In this document: positions 16,050-24,608 of the stretch, piece after piece
Layout of the letters: each line of letters opens with the position of its first letter
Numbering within the stretch: position 1 is the stretch's first letter
Origin: CANNDT01 sp945876205
GTDB lineage: Bacteria > Acidobacteriota > Vicinamibacteria > Vicinamibacterales > UBA2999
NCBI GenBank assembly: GCA_947503365.1
Contig: CANNDT010000063.1
Location: 1 to 26,256, forward strand
Length of the DNA: 26,256 bases
Direction: 5' to 3'
Notes under the pieces: model-generated
The model's input: the letters and a program-made list of their open reading frames with translations, nothing else
What the model was told of the DNA's origin: nothing
Database searches by the model: none
Translations under genes and position numbers: made by a program

Positions 16050-16134
16050 GGTTGTCGGTTGCCGGTTATCAGTGGTCGGACGACCTCGAGGTAGCTCGAT
16101 CCGCCCTGTCAACTGACAACCGACACCTGACAAC
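16050..16134 (-). repeat. Inverted heptamer-repeat arms between rpsD and rpoA
   Basis: One arm has four 7-base units in register: GGTTGTC (16050), GGTTGCC (16057), GGTTATC (16064) and AGTGGTC (16071). The other arm carries the complementary words TGTCAAC (16107), TGACAAC (16114), CGACACC (16121) and TGACAAC (16128), ending on the rpsD stop codon. The arms are imperfect reverse complements over about 29 bases around a loop of about 28. The transcript could therefore fold here. Confidence 0.65.
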
Positions 16135-16763
16135 TACTTGCTATAGAGCTCGACGATGAGCTGTTCCTGCACGGGCAGGTTGATCTGCTCGCGCGTCGGG
16201 ATCGAGCCGACCTTGGCCGACATCGCCTCCGCGTCGAACTGGAGCCACTCCGGCACGCCGCGGCCCTTCACTTCTTCCATCGCGTGAACGATGGTCGCGT
16301 TCTTCCGGCTGCTCTGGCGGATCGCCAGCACGTCGCCCGGCTTCACCGAGAACGATGGGATATCGACCTTGCGGCCGTTGACCGTGAAATGCCCGTGCCG
16401 CACCAGCTGCCGCGCCTGCGGGCGCGAGGTGGCGAAGCCGAGGCGATACGCGACGTTGTCCAGGCGGCGCTCCAGCAGCTGGAGGAGCGTCTCGCCGGTG
16501 ATGCCGCGCGTGCGCTCTGCCTGCTCGAAGTAGCGACGGAACTGGTCCTCGAGGACGCCGTAGATGCGCTTGACCTTCTGCTTCTCGCGGAGCTGCAAAC
16601 CGTAGCCGACCAGCGCCTTCTTCCGCGTCTTGCCGTGCTGACCCGGCGCGAAGTTGCGCTTCTCGATCGCGCACTTCTCCGTGTAGCAGCGCTCGCCCTT
16701 GAGGAACAGCTTCATCCCCTCGCGGCGGCACAGGCGGCAGACAGGTCCGATATATCGAGCCAT
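16134..16763 (-). CDS. rpsD: 30S ribosomal protein S4 (zinc-type)
   Basis: A 209-residue S4, a primary 16S rRNA binder and, in several bacteria, a translational regulator of the alpha operon. The start is MARYIGPVCRLCRREG at 16763, preceded by a GAGGAGAGGA Shine-Dalgarno; a longer in-frame reading to 16949 runs into rpsK and is rejected. Cys9, Cys12, Cys26 and Cys31 form the zinc-binding set of C+ S4 proteins. The S4 RNA-binding domain is seen in RLDNVAYRLGFATSRPQARQ (in part) and HFTVNGRKVDIPS. The stop codon borders the heptamer repeat. Confidence 0.97.
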   Translation of the reverse strand: MARYIGPVCRLCRREGMKLFLKGERCYTEKCAIEKRNFAPGQHGKTRKKALVGYGLQLREKQKVKRIYGVLEDQFRRYFEQAERTRGITGETLLQLLERRLDNVAYRLGFATSRPQARQLVRHGHFTVNGRKVDIPSFSVKPGDVLAIRQSSRKNATIVHAMEEVKGRGVPEWLQFDAEAMSAKVGSIPTREQINLPVQEQLIVELYSK

Positions 16764-16803
16764 TAATTCAATCCTCTCCTCAGACGCCCTGTTGAGCAGC
16801 GCG

Positions 16804-17262
16804 TCATACGCGCCGACGCTTGGTCGGACGGCAGCCGTTGTGCGGAATCGGGGTGACGTCGCGAATCGACTTGACCTCGATACCCACCGTCTGCAGCGCG
16901 CGGATCGCCGACTCGCGGCCAGACCCTGGACCTTTGACGCGCACTTCAACCGAGCGCAGGCCGTAGGTCTTCGCGGTGTTGCCGGCGCTCATTGCGGCCT
17001 GCGTGGCCGCAAACGGCGTCCCCTTGCGCGAACCCTTGAAGCCGATGCCGCCGGCGCTCGACCACGCGATCACGTTCCCCTCGGTATCGGTGATCGTGAT
17101 GTGCGTGTTGTTGAACGAGGCGTGGATGTGCACGTAGCCGTGGTGCACCACCCGCTTCTCGCCGCGCTTCTTGAAGGCTTTCTTCGCGGGCTTCTTGCCG
17201 CCCTCGCCCTTCTTTTCTGGGCCCCGTTCGGGAACCGCTGTCGCTGATTCGGTCTTTGCCAT
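16804..17262 (-). CDS. rpsK: 30S ribosomal protein S11 with Lys-rich N-terminal extension
   Basis: A 152-residue S11 of the small-subunit platform. The core starts near residue 36 (RVVHHGYVHIHASFNNTHIT) and contains GGIGFKGSRKGTPFAATQAA and the conserved end PHNGCRPTKRRRV. The first 35 residues, rich in Lys, Glu and Gly, are longer than in most relatives. The start ATG at 17262 lies 7 bases after the rpsM stop. Confidence 0.97.
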   Translation of the reverse strand: MAKTESATAVPERGPEKKGEGGKKPAKKAFKKRGEKRVVHHGYVHIHASFNNTHITITDTEGNVIAWSSAGGIGFKGSRKGTPFAATQAAMSAGNTAKTYGLRSVEVRVKGPGSGRESAIRALQTVGIEVKSIRDVTPIPHNGCRPTKRRRV

Positions 17263-17269
17263 CAGTTAC

Positions 17270-17650
17270 CTACTTAGTCTCGGTCTTCCGCCGGGCGACT
17301 GCGCCTTTGCGCGGCCCCTTCCGGGTGCGCGCGTTGGTCTTGGTGCGCTGTCCGTGCACGGGCAGGTTCCTGCGGTGCCGCAGGCCGCGGTAGCAGCCGA
17401 TTTCCATCAGCCGCTTGATGTTCATCGAGATCTCCTTGCGGAGGTCGCCCTCGACGCCGCCCACATCCTCGAGCACGCGGCTGATCTTGCGCACGTCCTC
17501 TTCGGAGAGATCCTTGACCCGGATGTCCCCGCTGACGCCGGCCGCGCCCAGGATGTCATTCGACCGCTTGCGGCCGATGCCGTAGATATACGTGAGGCCG
17601 ATCTCGACGCGCTTGGTACGCGGAAGATCGACGCCTGCAATACGCGCCAT
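17270..17650 (-). CDS. rpsM: 30S ribosomal protein S13
   Basis: A 126-residue S13 of the small-subunit head, which contacts the P-site tRNA and bridges to the large subunit. It opens with MARIAGVDLPRTKRVEIGLT and has the helix-two-turn-helix segment with IYGIGRKRSNDIL. It closes with LRHRRNLPVHGQRTKTNART and a basic tail. It starts 3 bases after the rpmJ stop. Confidence 0.98.
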   Translation of the reverse strand: MARIAGVDLPRTKRVEIGLTYIYGIGRKRSNDILGAAGVSGDIRVKDLSEEDVRKISRVLEDVGGVEGDLRKEISMNIKRLMEIGCYRGLRHRRNLPVHGQRTKTNARTRKGPRKGAVARRKTETK

Positions 17651-17653
17651 TGC

Positions 17654-17767
17654 TTATCCCTGCCTCTGTTTGTGCTTCGCGTTCGTGCAGATGACGCGCA
17701 CCACGCCGCGGCGGCGGACGATCTTGCACTTGTCGCAAATGCGCTTCACTGACGCTCGAACCTTCAT
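17654..17767 (-). CDS. rpmJ: 50S ribosomal protein L36 (zinc-type)
   Basis: A 37-residue protein read from the minus strand: it begins MKVRASVKRICDKCKIVRR and ends HKQRQG. Cys11, Cys14, Cys27 and His32 form the C-C-C-H zinc site of C+ L36. It is the usual neighbour between infA and rpsM. Its start lies 75 bases after the infA stop, a gap filled by heptamer repeats. Confidence 0.96.
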   Translation of the reverse strand: MKVRASVKRICDKCKIVRRRGVVRVICTNAKHKQRQG

Positions 17768-17780
17768 TGTCGACCCTCGC

Positions 17781-17862
17781 AGTTCACAGTCGGCAGCAAG
17801 CAGTAGGCCGAAACGCCGATGCCCCCGCGTGCTGCTTACCGCCTACTGCCTACTGACCACTT
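17781..17862 (-). repeat. Inverted heptamer-repeat arms between infA and rpmJ
   Basis: On the coding (minus) strand the units AGTGGTC, AGTAGGC, AGTAGGC, GGTAAGC and AGCACGC run in 7-base register from 17862 down to 17828. After a spacer of about 17 bases, complementary words follow (GGCCTAC, TGCTTGC, TGCCGAC, TGTGAAC). The arms are partly complementary, so the transcript can fold. The first arm overlaps the last five codons and the stop of infA. Confidence 0.65.
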
Positions 17863-18064
17863 TCGTTATCCGCCCCCGGGACAGATCCCGCGGCGTCAAT
17901 TCCACCACCACCCGGTCGCCGACGAGCACCCTGACGAAGTTCCGATCGGGGCCGTCGCCGATGTGCGCCGTGATCCGGTGGCGCCCTTCAATCTCGACGC
18001 GGTAGAGCGCGCTCGGCAGCGCCTCGACCACCGTGCCTTCCACTGTCCTCGAGTCGTCGGCCAC
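17843..18064 (-). CDS. infA: Translation initiation factor IF-1
   Basis: A 73-residue S1/OB-fold protein that occupies the ribosomal A site during initiation. It has the expected VEGTVVEALPSALYRVEIEG, the HIGDGPDRNFVRVLVGDRV barrel and LTPRDLSRGRI. Normal IF-1 ends soon after GRI with a short aromatic/basic tail. Here the tail is TKVVSRQ, encoded by heptamer units that continue past the stop. The GTG start at 18064 directly follows the map stop TGA. Confidence 0.95.
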   Translation of the reverse strand: MADDSRTVEGTVVEALPSALYRVEIEGRHRITAHIGDGPDRNFVRVLVGDRVVVELTPRDLSRGRITKVVSRQ

Positions 18065-18862
18065 TCACTTCGACAGCGAGCCCGACAGCGCCGTGCCCAC
18101 GTACTCGCCGTCGGTCGCCAGCCGCGTCAGGACTTCGCATCCGTCGCGAGTCACGACGACCGTGTGCTCGAAGTGCGCCGAGAGGCTCCCGTCGCGCGTC
18201 ACCGCCGTCCATCCGTCCGCCAGCACTTTCACCGCCGGCTGCCCGATGTTGACCATCGGCTCGATCGCGATCACCATGCCCTCCGACAGCCGCGGCCCGC
18301 GGCCGGCAGGTCCGTAGTTGGCGACCTGCGGCTCCTCGTGGAGCGAGGTTCCGATCCCGTGCCCGACGAACTCGCGCACCACCGAGAATCCTGCGGCCTC
18401 GACGTGCTGTTGCACCGCGGCGCCGATGTCGGACACCCGCGCGCCCGGCTTTACCGCTTCGATCCCGTGAAACAGCGCTTCCTCGGTCACGCGCAACAGC
18501 GCCGACGCCTCGGCCGATACGCGGCCAATCGGCACCGTCACGGCGCAATCGCCAAAAAACCCGTCGAGCTTGGCGCCCATGTCGATCGACAGGATGTCGC
18601 CGTCGGTCAACCCGCGCGTCGAGGGGATGCCGTGGACCACCTGCTCATTGACCGACACGCACACCGTCGCCGGGTAGCCGTGATACCCCTTGAACGCCGG
18701 CTCCGCGCCCGCTTCGCGCACGCGCGCTTCGGCCGCCTCGTCAAGCTCCTGCGTCGTCACACCCGGCGCCGCCATCGTGCGGAGCTCCGCGAGAATCCGC
18801 GCGACGAGCTGATTGACCCGCCGCAGCTTCTCGATCTCGCCGTGTGAACGGCAGACGATCAC
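18065..18862 (-). CDS. map: Methionine aminopeptidase type I
   Basis: A 265-residue enzyme that removes the initiator Met from new proteins. All metal and active-site residues are in place: His78, Asp94 (SIDMGA), Asp105 (FFGDCAV), His168 (FVGHGIG), Glu201 (IAIEPM) and Glu232. The start is GTG at 18862, overlapping the adk stop (GTGA); the longer open frame to 19096 lies inside adk. The length is typical. The gene order adk-map-infA is common in spc/alpha operons. Confidence 0.97.
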   Translation of the reverse strand: MIVCRSHGEIEKLRRVNQLVARILAELRTMAAPGVTTQELDEAAEARVREAGAEPAFKGYHGYPATVCVSVNEQVVHGIPSTRGLTDGDILSIDMGAKLDGFFGDCAVTVPIGRVSAEASALLRVTEEALFHGIEAVKPGARVSDIGAAVQQHVEAAGFSVVREFVGHGIGTSLHEEPQVANYGPAGRGPRLSEGMVIAIEPMVNIGQPAVKVLADGWTAVTRDGSLSAHFEHTVVVTRDGCEVLTRLATDGEYVGTALSGSLSK

Positions 18863-19542
18863 GTCGGCTCTGTCCCCATCGCAGCACCCACCGCCGCCGC
18901 ATCGCCAATCACGGTGTCGAGCTCGTGCGCCACCCGCTCCGGCGCCTGGGCGCCGTTGACGACGCGAAAGGTCGCCCGTTCGCGATAGTAGTCGACGAGT
19001 GGCTGCGTCTGGCGCGTATACACCTTGAGACGCTCGCTCACGACATTGTCGTTGTCGTCCGTCCGCTGCACGAGCTCGCCGCCGCACTTGCCGCATACGG
19101 CCCGTGACGCCCCGTCCGCGGGCTCGGCATTGGTCCCGCAGGTCGAGCAGATCCGCCGCCCCGCGAGACGCCGTATCAGCTCGCTCTCCGGCACGACCAC
19201 GTCGACGACGACCAGCGGCCCCTTGCCGCGCTCGTCGATAATCTCGTCCAGCGCCTTGGCCTGCGGGACGGTGCGGGGAAAGCCGTCGAGCACGAATCCG
19301 GGCGTGGTGTCGGGCTGGAGCAGCCGGTTGCGCACGATCTCGATCATCGTCGCATCCTCGACCAACTCGCCGCGATCCATCCGCGCCTTTGCCTCGACTG
19401 CCGCCGCCAGCTCCCGCTTGATGCCATCACGGAGGATGTCCCCCGTCGAAATCTTCGGCAAGCCGCGCGCGCGCGCGAATCGCTCCGCCTGGGTGCCTTT
19501 GCCGGCTCCGGGCGGCCCCATCATGATGACGTTCAGGCCCAT
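18859..19542 (-). CDS. adk: Adenylate kinase (zinc-LID type)
   Basis: A 227-residue kinase that interconverts ATP + AMP and 2 ADP. The P-loop GPPGAGKGT lies at 9-17, the AMP-binding segment GFVLDGFPRT at about 82-91 and the LID at about 126-165. Cys132, Cys135, Cys150 and Cys153 make the four-Cys zinc site of the long LID form. It starts 10 bases after the secY stop, with AGAGG upstream, and overlaps map by 4 bases. Confidence 0.97.
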   Translation of the reverse strand: MGLNVIMMGPPGAGKGTQAERFARARGLPKISTGDILRDGIKRELAAAVEAKARMDRGELVEDATMIEIVRNRLLQPDTTPGFVLDGFPRTVPQAKALDEIIDERGKGPLVVVDVVVPESELIRRLAGRRICSTCGTNAEPADGASRAVCGKCGGELVQRTDDNDNVVSERLKVYTRQTQPLVDYYRERATFRVVNGAQAPERVAHELDTVIGDAAAVGAAMGTEPT

Positions 19543-19552
19543 TCGCCTCTCG

Positions 19553-20944
<1,392 letters not shown>

Positions 20945-20959
20945 CGTTCTATCCCGGTG

Positions 20960-21406
20960 CTACGCGAGAACCTCGGCGGCGCCGCCCGCGGCCGCAATCT
21001 TCTCCGCCGCCTTGCCGCTGAACTTGTGCGCCTGGACGGTCAGCTTCACCGCGAAATCGCCGCGCGCCAGGACCTTGATCTGGTGCCGCTCGCCGTGCAC
21101 GAGACCCGCCTCGCGCAGCAATTGCGGCGTGACCACCGTGCCCGCCTGGAAGCGCTGCGCCAGCGTATCGAGGTTGATCACCGAGTACTCGACGCGAAAC
21201 GGGTTGTGGAACCCGCGCTTCGGGACGCGGCGGTGCAGCGGCATCTGGCCGCCTTCGAATCCGCGCTTGAACTTGTAGCCCGATCGCGACTGCGCACCCT
21301 TGTGCCCGCGGCCGGCCTGCGTGCCCTGGCCCGTGCCGTGGCCGCGGCCAACGCGCTTCTTCGAGTGCTTCGATCCCTGCGAGGGCTTGAGATTACTGAG
21401 GTCCAT
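20960..21406 (-). CDS. rplO: 50S ribosomal protein L15
   Basis: A 148-residue L15 with the Gly/Arg/Lys-rich N-terminal extension (VGRGHGTGQGTQAGRGHKGA) that threads into 23S rRNA, the segment GFEGGQMPLHRRVPKRGF, and the globular C-terminal domain with VKLTVQAHKFSGKAAEKI. It is 4 bases from rpmD. Confidence 0.98.
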   Translation of the reverse strand: MDLSNLKPSQGSKHSKKRVGRGHGTGQGTQAGRGHKGAQSRSGYKFKRGFEGGQMPLHRRVPKRGFHNPFRVEYSVINLDTLAQRFQAGTVVTPQLLREAGLVHGERHQIKVLARGDFAVKLTVQAHKFSGKAAEKIAAAGGAAEVLA

Positions 21407-21410
21407 CGAC

Positions 21411-21620
21411 CTACTCCTGTACCGTCACGAGGTGACGGACTTTGTGAATCATGCCGCGCGTCTCGGGCGTATCCGCGAGCGTCACCGAATGACGGATGCG
21501 GCGCAGCCCCATGCCTTCGACCGTCTTGCCCTGCGTCTTGTTGAAGCCGATCGGGCTCCGGACGAGGGTGATCGTCAGCTTCTTCGCGGCGTCCTTCTTG
21601 AGCGCTGTCTTTTTGGCCAT
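21411..21620 (-). CDS. rpmD: 50S ribosomal protein L30
   Basis: A 69-residue L30: LTITLVRSPIGFNKTQGKTV and GLRRIRHSVTLADTPETRGM (in part) followed by HKVRHLVTV. The first 11 residues are a short basic addition. The ATG is preceded by a repeat-rich leader (21621-21656) that also supplies its AGGA ribosome-binding sequence. Confidence 0.96.
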   Translation of the reverse strand: MAKKTALKKDAAKKLTITLVRSPIGFNKTQGKTVEGMGLRRIRHSVTLADTPETRGMIHKVRHLVTVQE

Positions 21621-21645
21621 GGTTCCGGTTCCTAGTTCCAGGTTC
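21621..21645 (-). repeat. Short heptamer run in the rpmD leader
   Basis: On the coding strand the word GAAC recurs at 7-base steps (GAACCTG, GAACTAG) and then at 6 bases (GAACCG, GAACC), ending directly before the rpmD ATG. AGGA within it is the likely Shine-Dalgarno. Only one orientation is present. Confidence 0.5.
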
Positions 21646-21656
21646 AGCGCTGCGCG

Positions 21657-22181
21657 CTACGCGCCCACCAGGTCGGCTTCTTCCTTACCGCGGTAGCGCG
21701 CCACCAGCGCCGGATCCTTCAGGCCCATCAGGCCCGCGAAGGTCGCGCGCACGACGTTGTGCGGGTTGGCCGATCCCAGCGACTTGGTCAGCACGTTCTG
21801 GATGCCGCAGGCCTCGACGACCGCGCGGACTGCGCCGCCGGCGATCAGGCCGGTGCCTTCGGGCGCCGGCTTGAGCAGGACGCTGCCCGAACCGAACCGG
21901 CCGACGACCATGTGCGGAATCGTCGTGCCGCGAAGTGGCGCGCGGATCAAGTTCTTCTTCGCGGCCTCGATCCCCTTCTTGATGGCCGAGGGCACTTCCT
22001 TCGCCTTGCCGACGCCGAAGCCGACCACACCGTGGCCGTCTCCCACTACGACGAGCGCGCTGAAGCTCAGGTTCTTGCCGCCCTTGACCACCTTGGTGAC
22101 GCGGTTGATCGAAACCACCGTGTCCTTGATGTCGAGCTGCGACGCGTCGATCTTCTCGCGTTCGCGATTCATCAGTCCCAC
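21657..22181 (-). CDS. rpsE: 30S ribosomal protein S5
   Basis: A 174-residue S5 from GTG 22181, involved in decoding fidelity and mRNA entry. The double-stranded RNA-binding-like domain has VSINRVTKVVKGGKNLSFSA and VVGFGVGKAKEVPSAIKKG. The C-terminal domain has PEGTGLIAGGAVRAVVEACG. GTG 22181 is preferred because GGAG lies 7 bases upstream. ATG 22172, three codons later, is the alternative and gives MNREREKIDA. A still longer open frame inside rplR is rejected. Confidence 0.96.
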   Translation of the reverse strand: MGLMNREREKIDASQLDIKDTVVSINRVTKVVKGGKNLSFSALVVVGDGHGVVGFGVGKAKEVPSAIKKGIEAAKKNLIRAPLRGTTIPHMVVGRFGSGSVLLKPAPEGTGLIAGGAVRAVVEACGIQNVLTKSLGSANPHNVVRATFAGLMGLKDPALVARYRGKEEADLVGA

Positions 22182-22182
22182 G

Positions 22183-22557
22183 TTAAAACTCCAGACCTGC
22201 TTCGCGGGCCGCGTCGGCCACTGCCTTGACGCGCCCGTGGTAGAGGAACCCGTTGCGGTCGAACACCACGCGCTTGACGCCCTTCTCGAGGAGCCGTTCG
22301 GCGATGGTCTTGCCGATGGCCTTCGCACCGGCGACGTTGCCGCCGCGCGCCTGCGTGTCCATCGTGCCCTTCACGGTCGGTTCGACGGTTGACGCCGACG
22401 CCAACGTGGTGCCGGTTGCGTCGTCGACCACCTGCACGTAGATGTGCGCGACGCTGCGGAACACCGTCAGGCGCGGACGCGCCTCGCTACCCTCTACACG
22501 CTTCCGGATCCGGTACTTGATCCGCTGGCGCCGATCGTCCTTGGTCTTGATCCGCAT
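22183..22557 (-). CDS. rplR: 50S ribosomal protein L18
   Basis: A 124-residue L18 that binds 5S rRNA. It has RHRIRKRV-like basic opening residues (RIKYRIRKRVEGS), RPRLTVFRSVAHIYVQVVDD and the closing VKRVVFDRNGFLYHGRVKAV with a C-terminal AREAGLEF. Its ATG overlaps the rplF stop by one base (TAATG). Confidence 0.98.
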   Translation of the reverse strand: MRIKTKDDRRQRIKYRIRKRVEGSEARPRLTVFRSVAHIYVQVVDDATGTTLASASTVEPTVKGTMDTQARGGNVAGAKAIGKTIAERLLEKGVKRVVFDRNGFLYHGRVKAVADAAREAGLEF

Positions 22558-23096
22558 TATTTCGCTCCGGTCTTTCCGACCTTCTTCTTGAGCACTTCGC
22601 CCATGTAGCGCACGCCCTTCTGCTTGTAGGGATCGGGCCTGCGCATCTGGGCGATGTTCGCCGCCACCTGGCCGACCAGCTGGCGGTCGACTCCGGTGAC
22701 GGTGATGTGCGTCTGCTTGTCGACCGCGATATCGATCCCGTTGGGGATGTCGAACACGATCGGATGCGAGAAGCCGAGGGCGAACGTGACCTGTTTGCCC
22801 TTGAGCTCCGCGCGGTAGCCGATGCCGACGATATCGAGCTCCTTCTTGAAGCCCTCGGTGACGCCGGTCACGGCGTTGGCGACGAGGCTGCGCGCGAGCC
22901 CGTGGAATTTCCCGAGGCTCGCTTCCTCGCGCGCCGGCTTCGCCACCAGCGTCCCGTTGTCCTGCGAGAAGTCGATGCCCGGCGGCACGTACTGCGTGAT
23001 CGTCCCCTTCGGACCCTTCACTTCGATCGCCTCGGGCAGGACCTTCACGGTCACGCCCTTCGGGATCACGATCGGCTTCTTACCAATTCGAGACAT
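22557..23096 (-). CDS. rplF: 50S ribosomal protein L6
   Basis: A 179-residue L6 with two similar domains. MSRIGKKPIVIPKGVTV opens it. The C-terminal domain has KQTHITVTGVDRQLVGQVAA and PDPYKQKGVRYMGE, the 23S rRNA-binding signature near the GTPase centre. The length is normal. It starts 6 bases after the rpsH stop. Confidence 0.98.
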   Translation of the reverse strand: MSRIGKKPIVIPKGVTVKVLPEAIEVKGPKGTITQYVPPGIDFSQDNGTLVAKPAREEASLGKFHGLARSLVANAVTGVTEGFKKELDIVGIGYRAELKGKQVTFALGFSHPIVFDIPNGIDIAVDKQTHITVTGVDRQLVGQVAANIAQMRRPDPYKQKGVRYMGEVLKKKVGKTGAK

Positions 23097-23102
23097 GGAT
23101 CA

Positions 23103-23516
23103 TCACCACACGTTACAGAGAACTTCGCCGCCGACGCCCGCCTTCTTGGCCGCACGTCCCGTCATCACGCCGCGCGAGGTCGTCAGGATGTTGGTGCCGA
23201 GGCCGCCGAGCACGTGCGGCACGTCTTCGACGCCCAGATACACGCGGCGGCCCGGCCGGCTGATGCGCTCGATCCCGCTGATGACCTTTTCACCATGCGG
23301 TCCGTACTTGAGAAACAGGCGGATCATCTGGCGCGCATGGCGGCCCGGCTTGTCGGGCGCTTCTTCCACCATGCGGAAGCCCTGGATGTAACCCTCATCC
23401 TGCAGGATCTTCGCGATTTCGACCTTCAGCTTGCTCGCCGGCAGATCCACGCGGGTGTGCTTGGCGGACACCCCGTTGCGGATGCGCGTGAGCATGTCGG
23501 AAATAGGGTCGGTCAT
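23103..23516 (-). CDS. rpsH: 30S ribosomal protein S8
   Basis: A 137-residue S8, a primary binder of 16S rRNA and the usual translational regulator of the spc operon. The start MTDPISDMLTRIRNG at 23516 is family-typical; the longer open frame reads into rpsN. The C-terminal ILTTSRGVMTGRAAKKAGVG (in part) and GGEVLCNVW match the conserved end. Confidence 0.98.
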   Translation of the reverse strand: MTDPISDMLTRIRNGVSAKHTRVDLPASKLKVEIAKILQDEGYIQGFRMVEEAPDKPGRHARQMIRLFLKYGPHGEKVISGIERISRPGRRVYLGVEDVPHVLGGLGTNILTTSRGVMTGRAAKKAGVGGEVLCNVW

Positions 23517-23533
23517 GTTCTCGTTTCCTCTAC

Positions 23534-23719
23534 CTACCAGGAGCTCTTGGTGACGCCTGTGACGTCGCCTTCGAGCGCCGCCTTGCGGAAGCACAGCCGG
23601 CACATGGCGAACTTGCGCATGTAAGCCCGCGGGCGGCCACACAGCCGGCACCGGTTACGGAGCCGGATCTTGTATTTCGGCGTCTTGGCCTCTTTGGCCA
23701 CTTTTGCGGTTGTCGCCAT
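23534..23719 (-). CDS. rpsN: 30S ribosomal protein S14 type Z
   Basis: A 61-residue zinc-ribbon S14: RCRLCGRPRAYMRKFAMCRL followed by C-F-R gives the Cys-x2-Cys...Cys-x2-Cys zinc site. GVTKSSW closes it, as in type Z proteins. The first 12 residues (ATTAKVAKEAK) are an added basic start. It lies between rplE and rpsH, with gaps of 7 and 17 bases. Confidence 0.98.
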   Translation of the reverse strand: MATTAKVAKEAKTPKYKIRLRNRCRLCGRPRAYMRKFAMCRLCFRKAALEGDVTGVTKSSW

Positions 23720-23726
23720 ATCGTCC

Positions 23727-24269
23727 TTAGTTCGTCCGGAACGGCATGCCCAGAAGCTGGAGCAGCTTCCGTGCTTCTTCGTCAGTCTTCGCCGTGGTCA
23801 CCACGGAGACATTCATGCCTCTCGCCTTGTCGACCTTCATGTAGTCGATCTCGGGAAAGAGGAGCTGGTCGCGCAGGCCGAGCGTGAAGTTGCCGCGGCC
23901 GTCGAAGCCCTTCGGCGACACGCCGCGGAAATCGCGCACGCGCGGCAGCGCGATGCTGATCAGGCGGTCGAGAAACTCGTACATCCGCTCGCCGCGCAGC
24001 GTGACCATCGCGCCCACCGGCATGCCGGCGCGCAGCTTGAACTGCGCGATCGACTTGGTCGAGCGGCGAATCATGGCCTTCTGGCCCGTGATGCGGCTCA
24101 GCTCGTCGGCACCGACGTCCGCGAGCTTGGCGTTGGTCGTCGCCTCGCCTAGGCCCATGTTGATGACGACTTTCGTCACCTTGGGGATCGCCATGATGTT
24201 CGAGTAGCCGAACTCCTTGGAGAGCGCCGGCACGACTTCCTTCTGGTACCGATCCTTCAAGCGGTTCAT
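23727..24269 (-). CDS. rplE: 50S ribosomal protein L5
   Basis: A 180-residue L5 of the central protuberance, binding 5S rRNA. MNRLKDRYQKEVVPALSKEF opens it. AIPKVTKVVINMGLGEA, MPVGAMVTLRGERMYEFLDR and DYMKVDKARGMNVSVVTTAK are conserved. The start at 24269 overlaps the rplX stop (ATGA). The longer frame to 24359 lies in rplX. Confidence 0.98.
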   Translation of the reverse strand: MNRLKDRYQKEVVPALSKEFGYSNIMAIPKVTKVVINMGLGEATTNAKLADVGADELSRITGQKAMIRRSTKSIAQFKLRAGMPVGAMVTLRGERMYEFLDRLISIALPRVRDFRGVSPKGFDGRGNFTLGLRDQLLFPEIDYMKVDKARGMNVSVVTTAKTDEEARKLLQLLGMPFRTN

Positions 24270-24598
24270 TTGTCCACCACTCCCTCGCACTTGCGGCAGA
24301 TGCGGACCTTGCGGCCGTCGGCCAGCACTCGGCGGCCGATGCGCGTCATCTTGCTGCACTCGGGGCAGATCAGCTGGACGTTGCTCGCGTGCAGCGACGC
24401 CTCGCGCTCGACGATCCCGCCCTTGATGTTGCGCTGCGGATTCGGCCGCGTATGGCGCTTGATGAGGTTGATGCCTTCGACGATCAGGCGGTTCTTCACG
24501 GGGAGTACCTTCAGTACCCGTCCGCGCTTGCCGCTGTCCTTCCCGGTCGTGATCACGACCGTGTCGTTGCGGCGAATTGGTGTCTGCAGTCTCGACAT
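24266..24598 (-). CDS. rplX: 50S ribosomal protein L24 with zinc-ribbon-like C-terminus
   Basis: A 110-residue L24, an assembly initiator. The KOW motif lies at about 10-37 (NDTVVITTGKDSGKRGRVLK). The C-terminal part has CPECSKMTRIG and ICRKCEGVVD, a Cys-x2-Cys pair of pairs that could bind zinc, as seen in many bacterial L24 proteins. It follows rplN by 10 bases. Confidence 0.97.
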   Translation of the reverse strand: MSRLQTPIRRNDTVVITTGKDSGKRGRVLKVLPVKNRLIVEGINLIKRHTRPNPQRNIKGGIVEREASLHASNVQLICPECSKMTRIGRRVLADGRKVRICRKCEGVVDK

Positions 24599-24608
24599 GT
24601 TGCGGTTC

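Noticed and set aside
16050..16134. CRISPR-like or rho-independent terminator reading of the heptamer arms
   Set aside because: Units are 7 bases without spacers, and no T-run follows the hairpin; it also lies inside an operon.
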